NCBI GenBank assembly: GCA_027604685.1
Contig: JADHYX010000198.1
Span: forward strand, 1-39,282
Direction: 5' to 3'
Source: Lobulomyces angularis
Lineage: Eukaryota > Chytridiomycota > Chytridiomycetes > Lobulomycetales > Lobulomycetaceae
Length of the DNA: 39,282 nucleotides
A program made the position numbers and the translations under genes. Each line of letters opens with the position of its first letter. The stretch's first letter is position 1. Positions 34,041-39,282 of this stretch are shown one piece after another. A model generated the notes under the pieces. It ran no database searches. It saw only the letters and a list, made by a program, of their open reading frames with translations, and was not told where the DNA came from.

Positions 34041-36978
34041 ATGAAAAGAAAGAAAAATAATGCTATTATAGTTTCTTCAACATCTGAATCTGAAATTGAT
34101 GCAAAAGATGAAAACTTAAAGAAAAGAATAAACAAAAATTCACTTAAAAATTCAATAAGAAACAAAAAGTTAAAAACCTCGAAAAAGAAATTTTTAGTAT
34201 CTCAAGAATTAACATTTGTAGATAGTGACGATGATGTCATTGAATCTGCCGATTATAATCTGCCTATTACAGGTACTTCTGATATTACGAGTAGTCCATT
34301 AGAACAAAGTAATTCGCATTTAAGCTCCATACAACAACCTAGCAACAATTTAAAAAAAGCTTTATTCAGCAATTTTCAAAAAAAAGTGGTATTTAATTTT
34401 TTTAATTTAAATATTTATATTTTTTAATTAAGTTTAGAAACGAAGAAAGTCACTTAAAAAAAAATAGTACGAAAAGTACTTTATTCCCAAAAGTTGACTC
34501 AAAGTTGGCACATTCTAATGGTACATTATGCTATTTTGAGGATATTAAATCAATTTTTCTTTATTTAGAGTTATGGATTGATTTATTTCAACCACAAGTA
34601 GCATCCGAGTTAGCTGTCCACAGTAAAAAAATTCAGGAAGTCCGTAATTGGATATTAAATTCTTTTAATACTATGGTAAAAAAAAAAAAAAAAAAAAAAT
34701 GGATAATAATGTATAATGTTGAAGGACAAAATACTACTAATGACTGGACCCTCCGGTTGTGGAAAAACAGCAACTATTAAAGCGTTACAAAATGAACTTG
34801 CTTTTGAAATTGTTGAATGGGAGAATCCAATAGAGGAGAACAAATTTATAAATAAGGAAAGCAGAGACCAAGAATTTAGTGTAACTTTAACTAAAAAATT
34901 TGAGGAATTTATAGCTTCAAGTCTCAAATTTTCCGCACTAAGTTTTGTAAACACTGAAAACATAGAAAATGCAGCGGATATAAAAAAGCTTCAAAAAGTA
35001 TCAAATAAAGTTATCTTGATTGAGGATATACCAAATATACACAACAAATTAGTCAGACTCAATATACACAATATTTTAAGGAGATTTATTTTATCTAAGG
35101 CAACTTTTTGGAAATCTTCTATTAAAAAATAACAATTTTTTAGAATGCAAATAAACCGACCCTTATATTGATTGTTTCTAATTCCAGAGAAAACGATGAA
35201 GAAGAAAGCTATAAAAGCAAGAGAAATTCAAATGGAAGTTTCAGAAATATAATTCCCCATGAATTTATTTTAAGTAAAAAAGTATCAACTATAAAGTATT
35301 TATTAAAAATTAGAGAGATATTATTTATGAATGTTTTCTTTTTATTAAGTTTCAATTTAATAGCTCCAACAATACTGATAAAACCTTTAAAAAAAATCAC
35401 TGAGAGGTTCACATATTCTAGTGGTATAAATTATATATCAAATAAACAGTATAAAAATGACATATTTTAAATAGGAAAAAGGTCACCATCAGTTGCTGAT
35501 ATTGAAGCTGTTGCATTTTCAAGTGGTGGGGATGTACGATGTGCAATTAATTCCCTTCAATTCCTCTTTAGCGATAAGGATTTTGATTCAGAGGATGTAA
35601 AAGTGAAGAAAAAAAAAAAAAAAAATTTAGCCAAGGATTTGTAAAAAATAAAATTTTTTTTTATTTTTAACTTAATTTCATTCTACAGAATGGAAATAGA
35701 TTCCATAAATTCTGTTGGAGAGAAGGAAAACAGTTTAATACTTTTTCACGCCATAGCTAAAATTTTGCAAAACAAGAGAGAAGATGCAGAGTTGACAACA
35801 ACAAAAAAATATAGTTATCGGTTGGAGCGTCAAACGTTTCCATCTTTAAAAAACTCAACCAAGGTAATTCCTTTGTATTTACAAAAGTTTACAAGAGATA
35901 AAGTTTTAAAGTTTGAACCTGAAGCTATTTTCAATTCTTGTAATACGACTCTTAAAACATTTGAAATGTTTTTGCATCAAAATTACTTGGAAAATTTTTT
36001 TGTTGGAATTGAAGAGGTTTTTAATGCAAGTGAGATATTCAGTTGTAATGATTCTTTAAATGGTAATTGGGAAGTATGAGCAAAACACTATTAAAAAAAA
36101 AAAAAGTTTAAGTTTAACTTTTATATTAAATACAGCATCAGAGTATTATGGACAATTATTCTACATCCATTTTGACTAGAGGATTATTATTTGCTCATGA
36201 AAATCCTACACCTTCAACCGGTAAATTAAAACAAATTAAGAAACCAGAAATTTGGAAAAATCAAAAATTGAAAAGAGAAAAAAGTATGTAAATACAATTT
36301 TTTTTTTTTTTTTATTTTTTATTTATTATTTAAATCAAAATCTTTTGTATATAAATTGTAGCGTCAGAATTGGAAGCTTTCTTGGAGGAGTTTCATTTTA
36401 ATTATTACAAAGAAAACAACACTTGTTTTTCTTTAAGTCGTAATTAAATATTCTTTTACCCGATTTATTTACTTTATTTTTTTAACTTTTTAGAGACTCA
36501 GAACTTAAAAAATTCAGTGTTGGATATAATACCGTATTTGGGATGTATGCAAAATTACAATAAAAATTTTTTTGGAAGTCAAATAATATCTGAGCAAAAA
36601 TTTATCCCAACTTCTACTTTAAGTAAACAATTTTTTTTTTCTTGTATCAATATGTTTCTGAATTTTTTTTTTTTTTTTTAATTTTAAAATCTCAATTTTT
36701 ATATTTTTTATTTTTTTATTTTCTTTTTTATATTTGTTTTTGTTTTTATAGCCTCATATCAAAGTCATTGGATTAAAGAAATGAACAATTACTCAAAAAC
36801 TGATACTTTTAATAATTACAAAAACTACAATGACTTTATAAACGAAAGAGATTTTGATGCAAAGATAGAAGGAGATTTTGAAGTTGATATAGAAGACGAT
36901 TTTCGCATGAAGAGGCTTGACAAGGTTGATAATTCAGAGTATAACTCGGTGTTATTAGATGATGACATTGTAGATTAA
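34041..36978 (+). CDS. RAD17: RAD17/Rad24 checkpoint clamp loader (757 aa)
   Basis: Large subunit that, with RFC2-5, loads the 9-1-1 clamp at damaged DNA for checkpoint signalling in the nucleus. Exons: 34041-34388, 34433-34520, 34569-34675, 34725-35099, 35144-35295, 35350-35423, 35475-35640, 35689-36073, 36136-36283, 36362-36436, 36494-36622, 36752-36978. Markers: LWIDLFQPQVASELAVH, Walker A GPSGCGKT (about 188-195), FEIVEWENP, Walker B region VILIEDIPN, APTILIKPLKKI, GGDVRCAINSLQF, LFHAIAKILQNK, FLHQNYLENFF, RGLLFAHENP, and the acidic tail LLDDDIVD typical of RAD17. The basic, Ser-rich N-terminus suggests nuclear targeting. Intron 4 (35100-35143) has no GT and appears to be GC-AG. Exon 7 ends near an A17 run coding for lysines. 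Confidence 0.93.
35100..35143 (+). other. Probable GC-AG intron in RAD17
   Basis: The junction is TCTAAG|GCAACTTTTTGG and the acceptor is CAATTTTTTAG|AATGCA. There is no GT dinucleotide between the conserved exon sequence and the acceptor. Removing these 44 bases joins RRFILSK to NANKPTLILIVSNS in phase, as the family requires, and skips an in-frame stop at about 35130. AAG|GCAA resembles the known GC-donor consensus. Confidence 0.75.
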
Positions 36979-37252
36979 TAAAATTTTTTTAGCAAGAATT
37001 TGATATAATTTAATCAATTTTCTTTTGAATTTTTAAAAATCAAATTATCATAGGAATGTAATAAACTACAAAATATACTATGAATATACATATTTTTTTT
37101 TTTTTTTTTTATTTTTTTCCTCCGATTTTTTCCCAAAAAAAAAAGTTTATTTCCACTTACAAAAAAACCAAATATAAATTATACCTACTCCCTTAAAAAA
37201 TAAATTAAAAAAAATAAAAATAAAAAATTACTAAAAAAAAAAAAAATTTAAA
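36979..37252. other. Intergenic, A/T runs
   Basis: Homopolymer-rich sequence between RAD17 and the CARP-domain gene. Nothing coding is seen. An A-rich leader precedes the next ATG. Confidence 0.5.
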
Positions 37253-37895
37253 ATGTTTAGAGTTCCAAAAAATCAATTTGTAGAAAACGAAAAAAACTTG
37301 GAAGAAAAGTTAATTAATTCAGCATCAGATACAGAAAAATCAACATTATTTTTTAGAAACTGTGAGCAAAGTAATTTTACAGTAAAAGGAAAATTTACAA
37401 AGATAATGATTGAAAATTGTACAGGGGTGAAGTTTAATTTTTCAGACGAATTAAAGGTAGTTACCTCTATTTTGGAAATTTGGAATTCTAATGTCGTTGA
37501 ATTTGATGTCAGTACATTTTTAATTACTTGATTTTTGATTTTTTTTTTTTTTGATTTAGTAGTTATCAGCAAAAATACATATGATTCAAGTTGACAATTC
37601 GAGAGATTTAAGGATTAATATAAATTCTAAAGAAAATTTTAGCGAGTTGATTTGGAACAACAGTGATGAAATTTTAATCAAGGTGTTAAAAAAAAAAAAT
37701 GGAGATAAAGGAAAAGAAAGTGAAGAAGAATGTGAGGACTCAACTTTGACGGGATTGATAAACTGTAAGTCAGAGGTTTTTAATGAATTTGACATGAATT
37801 TGGATCAGTGTGTTGTTAACTATGATAAACAAAGTGGTAAACTAAAACAAAATTTGGTTTATAGAACTGGTTGTGGACATGTTGCTTTAGATTAA
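37253..37895 (+). CDS. Stand-alone CAP C-terminal (CARP) domain protein (195 aa)
   Basis: Exons: 37253-37507 and 37563-37895 (donor GAT|GTCAGT, acceptor TAGTAG|TTA). The product resembles the beta-helical C-terminal actin-binding domain of cyclase-associated protein: LFFRNCEQSNFTVKGKF, KIMIENCTGVKFNFSD, LEIWNSNVVEFD, AKIHMIQVDNS. These are successive rungs with the VKGK and NC positions of the CAP repeats. The N-terminal adenylate-cyclase-binding and WH2/proline regions of full CAP are absent. The C-terminal 60 residues are acidic with KKKNGDKGKESEEECED and do not match the usual CAP ending. It may be an actin-monomer regulator, or a tubulin-cofactor-C/RP2-related protein of the same fold. 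Assignment is from pattern only. Confidence 0.7.
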
Positions 37896-38417
37896 AAAAA
37901 ATAATTTTCAAACGTTTTTTTTTTTTTTAACAAACGAAATTTTTTAGACTAAATTAGTATGAAGTTTTGAAATTTTATATACCTTTTTTTTTTTTTTTTT
38001 TTATTAAGTTTTTAAAATTTAAAACTTAATTGGTTACAAAAATATATAAATTCTTTTTTTTTTTTTTTTGATGTTGAACATAGTTTTTTTGATATGGTTT
38101 TAGATTTACCTTTAAAAAATAAAGCAACTCATTTCAGGTTTTGCAAAAGATCAATTTGAGCAAAATGAAAAAAAGTAAGTTTTGTGAACGAATGTTTTGT
38201 GCAGTAAAAAAAAGTTAAGTTTCTTTGCAAAAGAAGAATTTGCGCACTAAGAAAGTAAGAAATCCTGCGAAACAAAAAAAAAAGAAAGGTTTTCTTTTTC
38301 AAAAATTTGTGAAGAAATGTTTCAGTGCTGTGTAACATTAATTAGATGTCTAATCGTTGGGCTGAACCAATTTTCCAATTTTTTTTTTTTTTAAATCTTC
38401 TTTTTTTAATTTTTAAA

Positions 38418-38448
<31 letters not shown>

Positions 38449-38714
38449 AAAATTTTTGATTTTTTTTTTTTATTTACTAGATAAACAACCAAATTAAAAA
38501 AAGGTTTCTTTTTTTTTTATTAAAAAAAAAATTACATTTTGTCAACCTCAAAAAATATAGATAATACTTCATTTTCAAATTCCAATATCTTAAAAAAAAC
38601 ACCTTATCAACATTAAAGAAAAAGAAAAAAAAAAAAATTTAATTTTTTTTTCTTCAACAAATAGACAGCAAAACTCGTATTAAAAAAACTAAAAAAATAC
38701 CAAATTTAATAATA
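37896..38714. other. Long intergenic spacer with poly-T tracts
   Basis: Extremely AT-rich. It has several T runs over 15 bases at 37987-38463 and A-rich sequence before the last gene. The only structured part is the degenerate repeat at 38139-38280, listed separately. Frames through that part are interrupted. Confidence 0.55.
38139..38280. repeat. Degenerate tandem repeat
   Basis: TTTTGCAAAAGATCAATTTG at 38139 recurs imperfectly as TTTGCAAAAGAAGAATTTG at 38225, about 85 bases on. Each copy is followed by GCA/GCG and then an AAGTAAG-like segment. A weaker related unit (TTTTGTGAACGAATGTTTTG) lies between them. The pattern suggests a decayed repeat of about 40-45 bases, possibly derived from coding sequence. 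No mobile-element ends are seen. Confidence 0.4.
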
Positions 38715-39236
38715 ATGCTTTTTCAACAATTCGATACCGTAACAATAATTTTATTATCAGTAATCGCTTTAACTCTTATCATCTTTTCAATCGTGCTGAC
38801 ATACTACATCAGACGATGTTTGATACGAAGAGAAAAGTTAAACCAAAAAATGGAGGTGGTAGAGGCAAAAGACGTATTGTTTTTAAAACCTCCCTCGCTG
38901 AATAGTCTATCCAGTAGCAAACGAACAAGGGAAAATCGTGCTTCAACATGGGGAACTTCAATGAAAAATGACATCAACGGTATTTATCTCGTGAATCTTT
39001 CAGAGGAGGAGGCCAAAAGAAGGGAATTGGCATTTAGCGAAGTTGGTCAAACCTCCACTGTCGTTGGCTTTCATAATGTGGACGAAGTAGATTCTGTTGG
39101 TGAAAGAAAAAATACTAAAAATCTTCAAAGATTTAACAGCATTAAGACAAATTTAGTTTCAAACCTAGATTATTATGATCCGACTCTTTTAGGAAGGCAG
39201 CTGGATGATGAACTAGAAAGCGAAACAATCGTTTAG
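38715..39236 (+). CDS. Single-pass membrane protein of unknown function (173 aa)
   Basis: A single exon from an ATG preceded by an A-rich leader. Residues 8-33 form one strong membrane segment (TVTIILLSVIALTLIIFSIV and following) preceded by few residues and followed at once by RRCLIRREK, which places the C-terminus in the cytosol by the positive-inside rule. The remaining 135 residues are hydrophilic: a Ser-rich basic patch (LNSLSSSKRTRENR), an acidic charged block (LSEEEAKRRELAFSE), and an acidic tail ending LDDELESETIV. I know no family for it. No cleavable signal peptide is evident; the segment looks like a signal anchor. Confidence 0.65.
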   Translation: MLFQQFDTVTIILLSVIALTLIIFSIVLTYYIRRCLIRREKLNQKMEVVEAKDVLFLKPPSLNSLSSSKRTRENRASTWGTSMKNDINGIYLVNLSEEEAKRRELAFSEVGQTSTVVGFHNVDEVDSVGERKNTKNLQRFNSIKTNLVSNLDYYDPTLLGRQLDDELESETIV

Positions 39237-39282
39237 AAAATTTTTCCTTAAAAATCTTTCCTGAATTTCTATTTTTTTTTTT

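Noticed and set aside
34521..34568. Reading RAD17 straight through GTLCYFEDIKSIFLYL
   Set aside because: The segment has a GT donor, T-rich tract and TTTAG acceptor; removing it places ELWIDLFQPQ where the family expects it. Read-through stays open, so this is a preference, not proof.
38129..38338. 69-codon minus frame in the last spacer
   Set aside because: It crosses the degenerate repeat and poly-A tracts; the repeated Phe/Leu pattern follows from the repeat, and no start context or splice sites support it.
1..39282. tRNA genes, rRNA, CRISPR arrays, prophage or bacterial operons
   Set aside because: I found no tRNA-like T-arm/anticodon pattern, no rRNA stretch and no regularly spaced repeats; the gene structure is eukaryotic throughout.

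Overview
This is a nuclear window from a eukaryote. It is strongly AT-rich, with long A and T runs, and its genes are cut by many short introns (about 40-90 bases, GT...AG, T-rich before the acceptor). I rebuilt the gene models by hand by joining exons wherever splice signals, reading phase and family conservation agreed. A flagellar set (IFT52 and a single-headed inner-arm dynein heavy chain) sits beside CDK10, RAD17, pantothenate kinase, PUS1, gluconokinase and a small RhoGEF. This suits a flagellated opisthokont with a compact genome, such as an early-diverging zoosporic fungus (Rozella/aphelid/chytrid-like). That placement is an inference from gene content and composition only.

Layout. 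1-227: frameshifted C-terminal remnant resembling a Fanzor/TnpB-type transposon protein. 484-714: small unassigned ORF. 1037-2749: CDK10-like kinase, 7 exons. 3119-4186: unassigned charged protein, 5 exons. 4484-5008: Ser/Thr-rich secreted protein, probably GPI-anchored. 5793-7887: IFT52, 11 exons. 7971-8649 (-): gluconokinase, 3 exons. 9035-9250: small ORF. 9374-10950: triple-CUE / DUF1771 / Smr protein. 11383-24769 (-): DNAH7-type dynein heavy chain, modelled as 27 exons and 4038 residues with consistent phase throughout. 25535-25923 (-): small unassigned spliced gene. 26231-28013: RhoGEF. 28408-30265: PUS1-like tRNA pseudouridine synthase. 30401-32355: fusion of an aminoglycoside-phosphotransferase-like domain and a P-loop kinase, an architecture I know from bacteria. 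32492-33985 (-): pantothenate kinase. 34041-36978: RAD17 clamp loader, 12 exons, one apparently a GC-AG intron. 37253-37895: stand-alone CAP C-terminal (CARP) fold. 38715-39236: single-pass membrane protein.

The genes do not form an operon or one pathway. They are densely packed housekeeping, DNA-repair and flagellar genes. The start codons of pantothenate kinase and RAD17 are only 55 bp apart. The best leads are the phosphotransferase-kinase fusion, the transposon-nuclease remnant, the triple-CUE Smr protein, the GC-AG intron in RAD17, the micro-exons, and a 13-bp perfect inverted repeat between two convergent genes.
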